A stretch of 64,000 bases of DNA, from contig JAACJM010000108.1 of the NCBI GenBank assembly GCA_013368315.1, positions 211,035-275,034 of the forward strand. Reading direction: 5' to 3'. Shown piece by piece: positions 1 through 13,003 of this stretch; positions within the stretch are counted from its first letter, which is position 1, and every line of letters starts with the position of its first letter. The DNA is from Tetrapyrgos nigripes. Lineage: Eukaryota; Basidiomycota; Agaricomycetes; Agaricales; Campanellaceae. Position numbers and translations under genes: made by a program. The notes under the pieces are model-generated. The model had not been told where the DNA came from and did not search any database. It worked only from the letters and a program-made list of their open reading frames with translations.

Positions 1-91
1 GTCGACGTCTTCTACATCCGCTTTCTTAGCGACGCTTACCGCTTTAATACTCTTTCGCACGCCGCTGGTTACTAATTCAGTCTCTGTCTAG

Positions 92-472
92 GTGACTATT
101 TCCCCGACTATAACGGCGGAGACAACTACGATGCTGCTTGCGAGTACCTGTTACACCGATTCGTCACTCTCAACCAGAGCGCAGCCACCAAGCAAATCTA
201 CGCTCACTATACTTGCGCAACGGATACGCAACAAATCAAATGTACGTGTTCCTCTATTGCGATTGCCGCTCTACTGATCATTTTTTTCATTTTTCTCTGT
301 ACCCCTGGCCTGCCGGATCACATTTACTCCCGTCCCTGCCACACGTGTCACGCTATCGTCACCACCCGGTCCATTGCTCCCGAACTCGTGGCCGCCGGAA
401 TTAACAGTCGTCTTAAGCGCCATCCAGGATATTCTGCTTCAAATCCATCTGAGGGAGTGTGGGCTACTATAG
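92..472 (+). CDS. G-protein alpha subunit, C-terminal exons (5' part outside window)
   Basis: Two exons, 92-241 and 408-472, joined by a GT-AG intron at 242-407, encode the C-terminal ~70 residues of a heterotrimeric G-protein alpha subunit. The first exon reads YFPDYNGGDNYDAACEYL and continues through QIYAHYTCATDTQQIK, which contains the guanine-contacting TCAT motif. The second exon supplies the C-terminal receptor-contact helix and ends in ECGLL before TAG (470-472). The codon for the conserved Phe is split across the intron, which confirms the splice sites. The protein would act at the plasma membrane in pheromone or nutrient signalling. Bases 1-91 look like the preceding intron (ACTAAT-like branch site, then AG at 90-91). 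The family call is secure; the fungal G-alpha subgroup is not determined. Confidence 0.93.
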
Positions 473-2211
473 ACATCTTAGACACGCACAGGACCCTGGC
501 TAGTTCCTCTTGTGTATTTTCAGGATCTGGTATGACTCTCGGTCTTTTCCGTCTCTGCTTCCGTTTCTTGTGTGCAGTTCTCACAAACGGTATTTATGTC
601 TATAATTCATTTTTCATCCCACCTGTTGTTTTTAGTCTTTTCTTTTTTCAGCCTCTGTGCATACGATACGATAGGTTACGACTGCTGCACTTATATACGC
701 AATTTTGCACCCTGCACCCCTAGCTCTAGCCCACACTCATACTCCTTTTTTCAGTAGTTCTAGTTCTTGTTTCTAGTTTAGTTGGTTGAATATCGTCCAT
801 TCTTTTGATCAATGTCTGTCCTTTCTCCTCCCGCTAATAGGATTACAGCTGACTCTTCTTGACTATGTACCATGACCAATTCCCCTAACTTCGGCTCGAC
901 CTTTTGACCACGCGTAGCAATCATGTGTACATATACCATTGACGTCTCTATTCAAGTCTTCGTTACCGTGGCTTTACCCTATTCCTGGTCCTATTAGTAT
1001 AGGCTATGGTTGTACGGTTGTACGGTGCTTGGTCATGGTACGGTGTACGGGCAGCGGGAGTTGCGTAATGTGTCGAGTTTTTGGCGGTGGGAGAGTATTA
1101 AAGAGGCAGCTGATCGGAATTCGAAGCGAAGTCGGAGAGTTAGAGCGATGTTGAGTTGTTGAGATTTCTTTTTTTTTCTTTTCCTCCTCCCTTCTTCTTG
1201 GTGTTGTTCTCTTTTTTAATGCATATCGGAAGGTTTTGAAGCTTTTTCAGAAGTTCTTTTTTTTTTTTGTGGAAGTACTACCTACACTTTAATTGTTACA
1301 ACTTACCGACATACTACCTTTACTACCTTACTGATACATGATACGAATATGCATGATTTTCTTACTCGTTTTTTGCATGCTACATACAATCTTGCGTGCG
1401 TACTACGCAAAATATTCATGCCACTGCTTGCAACGTTTGACTCTTGTGGTCCAGTGGCCTCCAGTTGCTCATGGATTCGAAAAGGACTAGTGGTAGATAA
1501 GTGTACCTGACTACTGTTGGAACCTCACTACTTCAGTAACTGCTAGTGTAGGGCCTGGACCTGGTCAGGACCAGTCGGACCCTAGCCGATGTTCACTTCC
1601 CATAATCCCTTGGATGCCCTTGAAGCAGCCCTTCGATGATTGTTAGGGCAGTTACGGACTTAAGGGAAGAGCAGTAACGCATTCGTGAACAAGCGCCGAA
1701 TTCAGTTTGCCCGGATCCTTTGATAACTTTGAATAAGTATAGCAAACTTAAGGTTCAGTGGCTAATATGATTGGTGTCTACCTTGAAAACCCCGAGCTAA
1801 ATACGGACTATACGGTACATACTCAGCTGGAATCCTTCCTTCTGGTATAGTACTACCTATTTCCGCTGCTCTCAGATTCTCATCATGATGAAGATCGAGA
1901 GTACAACATACTTGGTGAATGTCATCATGCTTATTATACGGGCCCCGAGAGATATCGCATCAAGTATTTGAAGGGTCAATCATTGGAGAAGCAGAGGTAC
2001 ACAGAGGTACAATGCAGGTATTCAAGTACTACGTCGAGATCCTGGCTCAGATCAGAGACACGCAGTCGAATGAAGATTCCTGTATTCAATACACTGGATA
2101 GCAACGTTGAGGAAGATTAGTTGAATGCACATGTACAAAGTACATAAGTTATGGCAAGCGTATTCGAAAGTATAAGCCTAAATTCAATCGGTGTCTCGTA
2201 TGGAGAGATGA
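473..2211. other. Intergenic, no gene recognised
   Basis: This is the 3' flank of the G-alpha gene running to the 3' end of the convergent DUF262 gene. It holds pyrimidine-rich stretches (for example 1165-1190 and 1255-1272) and a short patch rich in TACGGT around 1008-1045. The small open frames here have no recognisable domain and no clear splice partners. I see no RNA gene or mobile element. Confidence 0.6.
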
Positions 2212-4571
2212 TCAAGGCCTATTATGCGACGGCGCAATACCCATCATCTGGAATCCCAACACCTGCTGGGTCATCATAAAGTCCGGGTGCGAGGACGTCG
2301 GCGACGACAGCGAAGAATTGGCCGCTTCCCTCTTTATTTCGCGGTCAGTGGGAGCACCAGAGGCTGGTTGCTGTTGACCGTGTTTTTGGAAAGCAACAAA
2401 TGGAGAGAACGCTGAAGCCTGCTCAGGAGATGGTAGTCTCTGTGGATTTGGAGGCGAGTTCCTTCGGTGAAGTTCCCTGATTGAGAGACGATCGGCTCGG
2501 GGAGATGGAGGCGAGTCAGGCCTACTAGGTAGCGTCGCCCACGGAGGAGGAGGAGGTATCTGACGCACAGAGCTTTGACTTCCGGTCTGCTCCAACGCTG
2601 CGATTTTCCTCTTGAGTGTGGGTTTAGTAGGCGAGGAGGAAGGTGGATTATACTCTCCATCCCGGTGCGATATCGAGTTCGACTCGCGTTTGCATTTGTT
2701 ACTTGGATCGACAAAGACGGCTGAACCAGAGACAGACACACTCATGGGATCGTCATCCGTCTGCATGGGCATGGAAGGGAGTGTGGGCAAAGGGGTTTTG
2801 AAATTACGGATGAATTCAATCATGGTTTTCCCAACACGATCGTTCATTCGGATGTCCTTATGCACGGCGCGAACCTTTGCACGCATCTCCCCGATGGTGT
2901 TCGACAGCTGCTCAAGGGAGAGTCTTGCGTTGGCTTTTGCGTTGACGCCGTGAACAAAGATGAGAGTCGCGATGCAGATCATCTCGATCGGAGATACCTG
3001 TGAACAATAATGTAAGCTTGAAAATGTGTGGCTAAATCTTCAATTACCGACCTTTGGATTGTGAGGCAAATGGAAGACCTGGTTCAGTCTTTCCGTCTCT
3101 GCCAATTTTCCCAAAATCTCATACGTCTCTCTGACCTTTCGCGCAAAGGTTTCAGGGACCTCCGGTGCGTCCGTATAGTCGCCGTCGTTATCCTTCTCAT
3201 CGATCTCTTGTTCATCAATCTCGTCGTCTTGTTCCATAACCTTCACCTTGCGCGGCCTTCCTGGGCCTCGCTTTTTCTTCTGTGCACTAGCCTTCGATGT
3301 ATTATCATCTTTTCCTCGTTCGATAAGCCACCGTTCAACTTGTGGTAGACTTCCAGCTCCAAGAAGTGAGTTGCTGCCCCATTTTGACATCACGAAGACG
3401 GCTTGAGCAACGCATCTAAAGTCGGACCCACGGCTACGCTCCCATGGCATGTAGCGGGCATCGCCGAGAGAGTGTCCCTCGACATAAGACGATAGAAGAG
3501 AACGGATGAAATTAGCGCGAGGAGTGTTGATGACGTGGAGCTTCTCAGCTGGTGTGAGGGCCATACCGAGTTGAACGCGCTTTGAGTAAGAGAATTAGCG
3601 CCCGATATCTAGTATCAGATTACAAGAAAGGAAAGACATACTTGGAAGATATCCCGTTCATTGGCATCCGTCAGGTCTTGATATTCCACGCAGACGATTT
3701 GCTTATTGGCGAACAAGCGTCGATACTGATCAGGAAGAAGTCGAACCTTCCTGGTAGAATTTTGATGAGCCTCGGGGTTTCGTTTATACCAGAACTTCTC
3801 GTTCGTGCTTGGATCGCGATCTTCAAAAGAGAATCTTAGTTAGGCAAGGACGTCGAGAATGGAACTCAACGTACGGGGAATGAGCCCGTCCATGAACCTA
3901 TGGTCGCAGAATGATCAATAATTACATCGGTCTGATGGTCGGATCAGTACTCACTTAAACATGGAAGTAAGCCGCTGCTTTCCATCAATACACGTCTTTG
4001 TTTCGAAGCCGTCGTCAAACGCGTTCACGGCTGGGGACGAGAATGATAAATAACGTTGAGCTATTGAGAAAGGTTAGAAGAGCTACATACCAAATATGAT
4101 AGGAGGAATGTAGAAATTCCTCAGGATACTATCAATCAAACCTATTTGTTTTGATTCGGTCCAGACGACGTCTACGAGAACGTCAGCAAATCATTTCATA
4201 CTGAGAGTACATAGATAGCATAGCCCAGGAGGCAGTGGATAGAGGATAACATACCACGCTGGTACTCTGGTTCTAGGTCAATATCTCTGCTTTGGATTTG
4301 TTCTGAAGCAGTTGTATGGTCAATCCCCATAAAGAAAGTACCAAGAACAAAAGGGCAGACCATAAAGAGCTTGAGCTGTATACGTTGTCGCCCGAGGCGG
4401 CTTAAGGGCTTTCTGTAATTTATAGTCCTCTTCTAGACCATCCATCTCTACATCCCCGGACTTGTTTCGGTTGGCGGAAATTTGTCTTGCAGTGCCCATA
4501 GACCTATTCTGAGCATCTGCGAGAGTATATTCATCGTCCAAGTCATTCTTGGAGGATCGGGCTGCAGGCAT
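2212..4571 (-). CDS. DUF262 (GmrSD N-terminal-like, ParB-fold) domain protein, 8 exons
   Basis: Eight exons on the minus strand (4571-4361, 4302-4255, 4171-4091, 4030-3955, 3897-3875, 3820-3642, 3579-3052, 2997-2212) splice in frame to about 643 aa. All introns are GT-AG. After an acidic N-terminal ~70 residues comes a DUF262-type domain: EPEYQR, then TCIDGKQRLTSMFKFMDG (the equivalent of the DGQQR motif), then VQLGMALTPAEK. In bacteria this fold is the nuclease/NTPase half of GmrSD modification-dependent restriction enzymes. Fungi carry single-domain relatives whose function is not established. The last ~300 residues are low complexity, rich in Pro/Ser and basic stretches, including an AT-hook-like KKRGPGRPRK that suggests DNA or nuclear association. 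The start at 4571 is the first ATG compatible with exon 1. The exon chain is well supported; the biochemical role is inferred. Confidence 0.85.
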
Positions 4572-6582
4572 ATCCCTCAGGTTTCAAATATTCGGGGGAT
4601 GTTTGAAGGATGGTGGGAGAAGGAAAGGAAGGGTTTCTATACTTCAGCCGGTCCCCTGGCAGCTTATATTGAAGGCAGGTGGCATTTGAATTACTACCTT
4701 GGTCGTTCCGTTGTTCTGGGCCCATTTAAAATTAAACCCTGATCATCACAAAAGCTTAGGGTAACCTCAGGATTATTCGCACAGTTTGCAGGAATCCTGT
4801 TATTTGAAAGAATTCTAGTTATCTAAGAATGCTTTAATTGAGACGTAAAACAGCATTTCGACAACTACTTTTTTCCGAAATTTCTAGGATACTTATTCCT
4901 TACCAGCTGCTGTGAACTACAAAATTACAGCTACCCTGATTGTAGGCACCATTCAGCGCTATTTTCGGTTAAAGCAGTGTGTGTCATCCTTTACGACCAA
5001 ATGAATCATGCGGCAAGTCGGCCGCAATTTCTCTACCTCGAAGAAGGGACGCTATCATTGATATATGATAGAAAGTTGTGAGAAAGAAGGCAATGACAAT
5101 CAGATGGGCGTAAGCATGAGAATGACGAGAACATATTTAGCCACTGCCTGCCACACTGACTGTATGATGGTTAATTATTGAATCAACCGTTCAGCGTCTG
5201 TGTCAGCAATATTCCTGTGCAAAAGTGGCAGTATTCCTCAAATCTAATTGTAGAATTGTATAGATATTTAAACTCATAAATTGTCAGAATAAAGGCATTC
5301 ATCTCCATATTTTGCTTATGGAGATCAAAATTTACTCCAGCAAGCATGCCTTTTAAGGAGTCAATCAATTCTGATCAAAACCCGATTTAAACTGGTTTCT
5401 GCGGCATGTTTGAGTGGATAGCGCCTTTCAAGCTGCGATCACAGAAGCCAAATTTGAATTATGGAAATTATTTTTGACAGAAGCAAAAGGCAGCTGTCGC
5501 GAAGGCACGGACACGAGCACCGCACAGGAGCCGGACGCAAGGAAACAATTATATGCGAGAATCGGACATATATGTAAGCTCAAATTAGTCACAATCCGGG
5601 AACAAATTTTGGTATCAACTGATACGTCCCTGAAGAAGGACGTTAAGAGACGATACCAGCTTTGTAGGTCATTGGCCTTTCTTGCCACTCTCCTGAGTTC
5701 AGCGCAGATTAAAGTATTCTCAAACTTTAAATAAGTAAAATTAGTGTGTAAATATCCTCCAAAATGTAATATCAACAAGATAACTGAAAAAAAGATCCAT
5801 CAGGACCCTGATCCTATGGTTGGGACTTGTTTTTTGGGTGCTCGTTTCATGCACAATGTTCATGTTTTACAGGGAAGAATTGTTTGTCTACTATTAGATA
5901 TGGTTTCATCTATTATAAGACGGTTACTACCCTACTACTAATATCAGTGAAGGTATATTGTTACTACTCAAAAGCCACAGCCTACTGATTACATGCGGGA
6001 TATCATGAGAAAATTTTAATGTGAAACAGGCAGAAGCAGACCCTGTTTGGTAGTACCAGTAGTAGTTCCTGGTTCTGGATCTACTGCTGCTGTGCAAGGT
6101 TTTGATCAGGATTCAGACTTGCACTCTGGTTTGCATATCCAGGTTCATTACTTTAAAGTCAGGGATCCCTAATGGGACTGGAATAAAATTGACAGATATA
6201 GAGGAGATCAGGAAAGTAAAGATCCGCTGTCCAGCTCCCTCGCGGCTTCAGTGCAGTCTTTCAAAAGGCAAGTAACTCATCAAGTGACGAGCTGTCACTA
6301 TACTCATGACTGTGCCCCTGCCACCGTCAAGATGCCTGGGCACGCACATCATCACGTCTCTGATTAACAGATACATGATCCCCCTCAAAAACGGTAGGTA
6401 ACGCTGATAAAGACGGTATTGGTTTATTTGATGTGAACAACCGGGCTTTCCTTTCCTTTTCGCGAGCTTTCTTGTGGATCGATATCGTATTCTTCCGGGT
6501 ATATGGGGACTCAATACAGTATGATTTGTCGTCGCTCGTCAATGATCATAACCTAATTCACTGCATTTTCAGCCAAGATATA

Positions 6583-6769
6583 CTGTAGTATTTCGACCAT
6601 ATGAACGGCCACTTTGGTGCGTGACGAGATACAGGCTACAGCATGAACGATTTACTATATTAGGAAGGCTGCCGGCGAAGCCGACGCTCCCACAGCCCTT
6701 TTTTGGTAATAGAACACTCGAAAATGCCTCTGTGATGCGTTACGCGTTCATGTGGTCGAAATACTACAG
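6583..6769. mobile_element. Small Tc1/mariner-type MITE with ~25 bp terminal inverted repeats
   Basis: The sequence starting CTGTAGTATTTCGACCA at 6583 recurs as its reverse complement ending at 6769. The two arms match over about 25 bp with a single difference. Both ends are directly flanked by the dinucleotide TA (6581-6582 and 6770-6771), the target duplication expected of Tc1/mariner elements. The 187 bp interior has no coding capacity, so this is a non-autonomous element. Confidence 0.7.
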
Positions 6770-7183
6770 TAAACCTCGTAGACTGAGCTTTGTACAACAT
6801 AGGTAATCATACGAAGGTAGTGTCCGGAATTCTTGCAAATTTTGATCTTGGTAGCCTAACTCGTAGACCACTTGTATTTGTAAGTATACAACCATGAAGT
6901 GCACCTCCTTCACGGGTCCCTCCCCCAACCTCTCTTTCAACAGCTGCCCTCTCCACTTTCCACTAAACCATTCTTCTCCAAGACATAGCACCGCCCACCT
7001 AGTATTGTACTTATGCTAAATTTTTAGGATCAAACCCGGCGTCCTCCATTGCGATTCCTGTGATGGGCCTTGTTTGGTATCTTGGTCGTTGGGCTGGAGA
7101 TAAAGACAAGCGTATATATCAGGGTTTCCGGAACAGGTGTATTTGAGATTGATGCGGCTATACGACGATATGTACATATAGAG

Positions 7184-7226
7184 TATATACTAGTATTAGG
7201 TGTACATATATATACTAGTATTAGGT
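7184..7226. repeat. Short tandem direct duplication
   Basis: A ~22 bp unit containing TATACTAGTATTAGGTGT occurs twice in a row, differing by a few bases. It is probably replication slippage; no function is evident. Confidence 0.7.
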
Positions 7227-8146
7227 GTGCAAAATGATATGACCGCTTCCGATACAAAAACAGTGTTTATAAACCTGAATGCATCATTCCTGGTCTGTAC
7301 CAATTGCGTAGATTGTGCTTTTGTACGAACGCCGATGCTTGTATCCAGCGTGTCGCAGCAGTCAGTATATGTGGTGTACAAAATACGTATACGCGTCGTC
7401 TATATCACGGATAATACAAGATGCATCAAACACCATATATCCCTCTTGTATCAGGCGTACTTCAGGCATACACCTAGGCTGGATATACGGGAAAAAACAC
7501 AGTGATTGGGTTGACGTCCATTAGATGTTACCTGTCCTGTTTTATTTATTGTTTTCATTTTGCCCTTTTTCATTTGGATACAGTTCCTCTAGTCTATAGC
7601 TTGGAGAGACTTGCCAATGTATATGATCCAACTCAAGACCAGAGGAAAAGTACTGACTATTCCCACTTGCTGGCTGAGTAGACAATTAGATTTCATAGCT
7701 TAAATTTGTCTCCGAAAGCATGTTTTAAACCCTCAAGCGTAATATCGGAGTCAACAAGATTATAAGCTCGCTTTGGTATGCAGATGTGAATTTTGACTTT
7801 TTCTGAAGAGATTGTGAGATGATATGCGCGACCGACCGTCGAAACATGAAGGAAAGGCGTTTTCAGCCCCTAACTACGCCCTGATAAGCCTAAATGGGGC
7901 AAAGATAAGATAAAGATGCGGCACGTGAAATGACTCAATCGATCGAGGTGCGGTTGCATGGTACCGCTGTGTGACCAGGACCATCTACTTACTTTCTCTT
8001 TTTCTCTTACCATCACGACCTCTGCGACGACTAGAAAAGGCTACGACATAATTCTATCAAGCTACGACGGCGGCAAGCCCAAGCCCCACAACGGAACGCT
8101 ATAGAAGGCATCCCAGGACGGCGGATTACCCACCACAAAGAAACAA

Positions 8147-11100
8147 ATGGCGGAAAACATCTACAGCAGAGGCACTCGGGTATGGCTGGAAGATAAACAT
8201 GCTGAGGAAGGCTGGATAGCTGGAGAAGTTAAGAGTGTATCGAGGCTGGACGACGGACAGAAGTTTGAGATACATTTTGTGGATTCGGAAAGAAAGGTTT
8301 GTCGTTTGTTCTCTTGCTCTACAGAAACTCAAGCTTCTCAAGTCTAATCCTAATCTCTTCCATTTGGCTTAAAGGAAACAACTCTCTATGCTACTCCTGC
8401 AGAGATAACCTCCATTTCACCCCGACTACCTCCCTTGATGAACCCACCTTCCCAAGAAGCACCCAGCGAACTGGCTACGCTCACCCATCTGAATGAGCCT
8501 TCGGTCCTTCATGCTCTCAAGATACGGTATCTCCAGAAGAAGATTTATACCTACTCTGGTATCGCCCTCGTAGCGATAAACCCTTTCGAGCCGTTAGGTA
8601 TCTACGGCATGGATACTATTGAGAAGTACATGGGTGTAGGAGTGACAAAGCCTATCAAGCTGGAGACAGGAGACGAAGAGGAGGACAATGAAGAGGGTGA
8701 GGGTGAGCAGCTAGAAGAACTGGACCCGCATCTATTCGCAATTGCGAAAGATGCGTACATGGCCATGACGCAGGACAGGAAAGGCCAAACCATCATCGTT
8801 TCCGGCGAGAGTGGTGCTGGCAAGACTGAGACGGCCAAGTATATCATGCGTTACATGGCTGCTGTCAACGCCGTCAACTCTGACGGGACAACCTCGTTTT
8901 CTACACCCTCCCCTTCTCAAATCACTTTTCCGTCATCACTCGTTCCGCCATCCCCTGATGCTTCCTCTTCCCAATTCTCCTTGACGTACAAAGGAACTTC
9001 GTCAAGCTTTAACTCGCCACCTCCCTCCATAGAGCAACAAATCCTTGCAACCAACCCTATACTTGAAGCGTTTGGTAACGCAAAGACAGCGCGAAACAAC
9101 AACAGCTCCAGGTTCGGGAAATACATCCAAATCCTATTCGACGACGCGTCATCCACGAAAGCCGATCCCACAACACCCCGTTTCACGTCGACACGAGCTG
9201 GTCTTCCCAGTCAATCCCCGCATACCCAGTCCCTGACAAAGACCAAATCCAAATCCGACCTCACCTCTTCCCATCCCAAACACGTCAATAAACTCACACC
9301 TCCCAAGATAACGATAACCGGAGCTCGCATACGCACCTATCTCCTTGAACGGTCAAGAGTCGTTTTCCAACATGGCACCGGTGGAGAGCAGAATTACCAC
9401 ATCTTTTACCAGCTGTGCGCAGGGGTGGCTTCCACGTCGTTAGCTTCGCCTTCTCCCGATTTTCACTCCCAATGCATCGCCCATAGACGACTTGGACTTG
9501 GATTTAGGTCCTAATATGCGCTTTCATTATCTCAATTCGACATCATCTGCGTCTTCGTTGGCTGTTGGTGCAGGTTCCTCCATACGTTGGGCAGAGTATG
9601 CAAAGGATTTCGCGTCAACGCGGCAGGCGTTGGAGACAGTTGGGATTGGGAAGGAGAGACAAAGAGGGATATTTAGGTGGGTTTTCTGTTCTGACCTATT
9701 TCACTGTCTTTTCCTTTTTTCTTCTGGTTTGGCTTGAGGCTTCGGTGACGGAATTAGTTGATGGTATGCCCTAAAGAGCGATATCTTCCCCTTGATCATC
9801 GTTGGTTTAGATTTAGGGTTTGATAGGTGGTCAGTTGTTACCTGGGCGTCATCAATGACTGGCCAACATCTTGGATTTCGGCTGGTTTCGGGAATGATGG
9901 GCAGGCTATCTGGCAGTGCTTTCATTAGCCTTTCGTTCCATGCCTTCTTCACATCTTATTCTTCATTTCTGATTACTCCCTTCTTCATTCGCATTACTAG
10001 CCGAGACTGACGTTATTATTGCTTCTCTTCAGACTTGTCGCAGCAATCCTTCATCTCGGAAACGTCGAGATCATCCAAAAACGCGATGTCTCCACGATTC
10101 CTGACGATGACGAGGCTTTCGAGCGCGTCGTCCAACTGCTCGGAATCTCCCCTCCTTCTACGTCCATACCTCCATCTCAAACCGAAGGAGCGAAGCTCTT
10201 CAAGAAATGGCTTCTGAACAGACAAATCTCTACTCCTCAACGCCAGCAATCCAGGTCCGGTGCTGGAGGCGAAAAGTTCATCAAGGGTCTCAACAAGGAG
10301 CAGGCAATCAACGTCAGAGATGGGCTGGCAAAGTGGTTATACGCGTGTTTGTTTGAGTGGTTGGTTGGAGTCGTCAACTCCACGTTGACGGGTGTGGGCG
10401 TCGACGATGTTGCGATGACGAGCTCCGAGAAGGAAATGTTCATCGGCGTGCTGGATATCTATGGTTTTGAACATTTCGAGCAGAACCACTTTGAACAGTT
10501 CTGCATCAACTATGCCAACGAGAAGCTTCAACAACAATTTACGGCGCATATATTCAAGCTGGAGCAGGATACATACGAAGAGAAGGGATACCGTGGAGTT
10601 TTGTCGATTTTGTGGATAATCAGAAGTGTGTAGATGTTATTGAGAGTCGGTGAGCAGGGCGCTTTGTTTCATTTGGTGTCTTTTCGTACTAACTGACCTT
10701 TGACGGTAGATATCCACACCCGGGTATTCTTGCCTTGCTTGACGAGGAATGTCGGCTTCCCACTACAACGGACACATCTTTCTGTCAGAAGCTCAACGAT
10801 CTTTTGGGCGCTGGTCCTGCGGCCGAACTCTTCAAAGGCGTCTTCAACCCTGTGCGAGGATCTGCCCCAGCCATCGGCCCTCCTCCTCCAATTCCTTCTT
10901 CTAACCCTGCGCCTCATCGTCCAACAACACCAACATCAGCTCCAGCCATCCATCTTCGTCCTACTACGCCTACAGCTAATCATCATACCACAACCCATGG
11001 CCTTGGTCACAGTCATGGACATACCCTTGGACCCAACCTCGTTTCCTCGACAAGACAGACCAACCTACATGCCAACACTGCATTTACGATTGCGCATTAT

Positions 11101-13003
11101 GCTGCTGATGTGACGTATCAAGTGGATGGGTTCCTCGAGAAGAATAGAGGAGTGGTGCCTGATGAACAGGTGGAGGTTCTGAGGACATGGGGTGGGGAGT
11201 TGGTTAAGGAAGTGGTAGGAGAGGGTGTAGGAGAGGGAAGGGAGGGAGGCCTGATACCCGGGAAGGCCGTAGAGAAGGAGAAAGATGGTAAAGGCGTCAA
11301 TGGTGTTAGTAATGGGCATGCCGTTGGAGGGAAAACGGCGGTAGTCACTTCTGGTCAAAGGAAACCGACACAGTGTACGCTCTTCAAGCACTCTTTAAAT
11401 GCGTTGATGGAGATGTTGTATAGCACAAGGATACACTACATACGGTGGGTACTTCATTTCTTTACCCTTGAATGGTTCATTGATGTATGTCTGCTTCTCT
11501 TTCAGGTGTGTGAAGCCCAACAACGCCAAGATGCCTTGGTTATTTGATTCACCTCATGTTTTGGCGCAACTTCGAGCTTGTGGTGTGCTGGAGACTATTC
11601 GCATCAGTGCAGCTGGATATCCAAGTCGATGGAGTTATGAAGAGTTCAAGGAGAGGTCAGTACTTGTTTTTCACCCCCTGAAAGCATCTTTTTTAATTCC
11701 ACATCCACTCCTATTGACGATCATCGCTTTCTTTAGATACTCGCTATTTTTGCCCGAAGAACAACAACGCCGTCTCGGTACCGATCCGTCGTCTTTTGAC
11801 ACCCGGGACGTTTGCGAACGTATCTTACACATAACTCTCCCAGATAGTGATCTATCTCCTACCTCTGATCATCACGTACCATCACACCATGGTTCATCCA
11901 AGCTCTACCAACTTGGGAAGACAAAGCTATTCTTCCGGGTCCGAACATTAGCTCTTTTGGAAGGTCTGAGAACCAGGTTGCTGGTGGAGCAAGAAGAGAG
12001 GAGAGAACAAGCCACCCTGGACATACAGCGAGTCTTCAGGGGATGGCTCGCGAGGAAGCTGTACACAGAGATGCTCAGGGAATGGAAGTGGGCTGTGGGT
12101 GTACAATGTGCATCGAGGACGTGGTTAGCCAAGGAAGTCCTCGAGGAGCTGAAGGAGAAGAAGCGAGCCAGAGAAGAGCAGGAGAGGCAGCGTTTGCTTG
12201 CTGAGCAGAGAGAAAGGGAGAAAGCTGAGGAAGAGAAGATGGATGCTGAGGCTGTTGCTGTTACCGGTGCTGATGCCGTACCCGCTGTACCCGACAAACA
12301 AAACCAGGGTATAGTCACCGCAGCCGCTGTATCATCCTCGCCTCCGCCGCCGCCCCCAAAACCTCTACCGCGTACTAAAGATTCCGGTGTTAGTGACGGT
12401 GGTAGGCCCAGCGCTGATAGTCGCAGACCAAGTGGAGAGAAACGAGCTATATCTCAGGGAAAGACGAGCACAGACCATCCCCGTTCTTCATCTCGCGCTT
12501 CCAGAGCTCGCACTCCTTCACGAGCTCGTACTCCTACTTCACGCCCTCAGTCGCCTGGCGGTGATATCCAAACAATGTTTAACCTGCTCCGTCCTTTACC
12601 TTCGCTTGATCCCCACTTAGGGTCTGTGCCAAGCACTCCCAGCCGAGGGCGCACCACGAACTATCAAAGTCCTACGATGAGCAGCAGCACTAGAGCTTCC
12701 TCACGGCCACCTTCGAGATCCCAGTCCCGTGCCCCCACGCGAACGCAGTCGAGGCCTACTTCCCCGGTCGTTACCCCATCAAAGACGAAGAACAGGCTGA
12801 AGAAATTTGCTTTCTACAAGCATGGAGCATCCAAATCCGTTGATACGAAAAAGATGCCCGACGCTGACGTCTTTGGTGGCGACAGAGAAGACGAGGCTGA
12901 GGATGTCTCAACTCCTTTACCGGAGTTGAAGATATACAATCAGTTCATGAGGGGACGAGAGGGAGCGCCTACTCTGAATTTGAGGCCGAGGTGGAGATAC
13001 TAG
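8147..13003 (+). CDS. Unconventional (class V-like) myosin heavy chain without a globular tail; apparent frameshifts
   Basis: Exons 8147-8296, 8375-~9486/9676, 10033-10649, 10710-11444, 11506-11655 and 11737-13003 encode about 1,400 residues. An N-terminal SH3-like segment (TRVWLEDKHAEEGW) leads into an actin-activated motor: P-loop GESGAGKTE near residue 194, switch-I NNNSSRFGKY, relay-region DIYGFEHFEQNHFEQFC, and converter/reactive-cysteine region YIRCVKPNN. Ser/Pro-rich insertions interrupt the motor. Two IQ motifs (IQRVFRGWLARKL and VQCASRTWLAKEV) and a short Glu/Arg helix follow. The remaining ~330 residues are Pro/Ser/Arg-rich and disordered, with no long coiled coil and no DIL cargo domain. 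Two one-base frame changes are needed, near 9440-9490 and near 10577-10585, and neither is explained by a normal intron. The 356 nt intron 9677-10032 is unusually long for this gene. The motor call is secure; the class and integrity are uncertain. Confidence 0.85.

Larger units (their letters stand above)
4572..8146. other. Gene-poor intergenic region
   Basis: This 3.6 kb stretch lies between the divergently transcribed DUF262 and myosin genes. It contains a mariner-type MITE at 6583-6769 and a short direct duplication at about 7184-7226. A frame at 5414-5734 could encode 106 residues, but it resembles no family I know and has no supporting exon structure. The last ~200 bp before 8147 form the likely myosin promoter and 5' UTR; no specific site could be assigned. 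Confidence 0.5.

Noticed and set aside
939..1154. 71-codon plus-strand frame
   Set aside because: No domain, no splice context, and it lies in a low-complexity 3' flank.
5414..5734. 106-codon plus-strand frame with a similarly long antisense frame
   Set aside because: Nothing recognisable; overlapping frames on both strands suggest chance openness.
10735..11547. Pro/His/Thr-rich stretch of the myosin motor considered as a separate gene
   Set aside because: It continues in phase from the preceding exon and ends in the YIRCVKPNN motor motif, so it is an insertion within loop 2/actin-binding regions of the motor.
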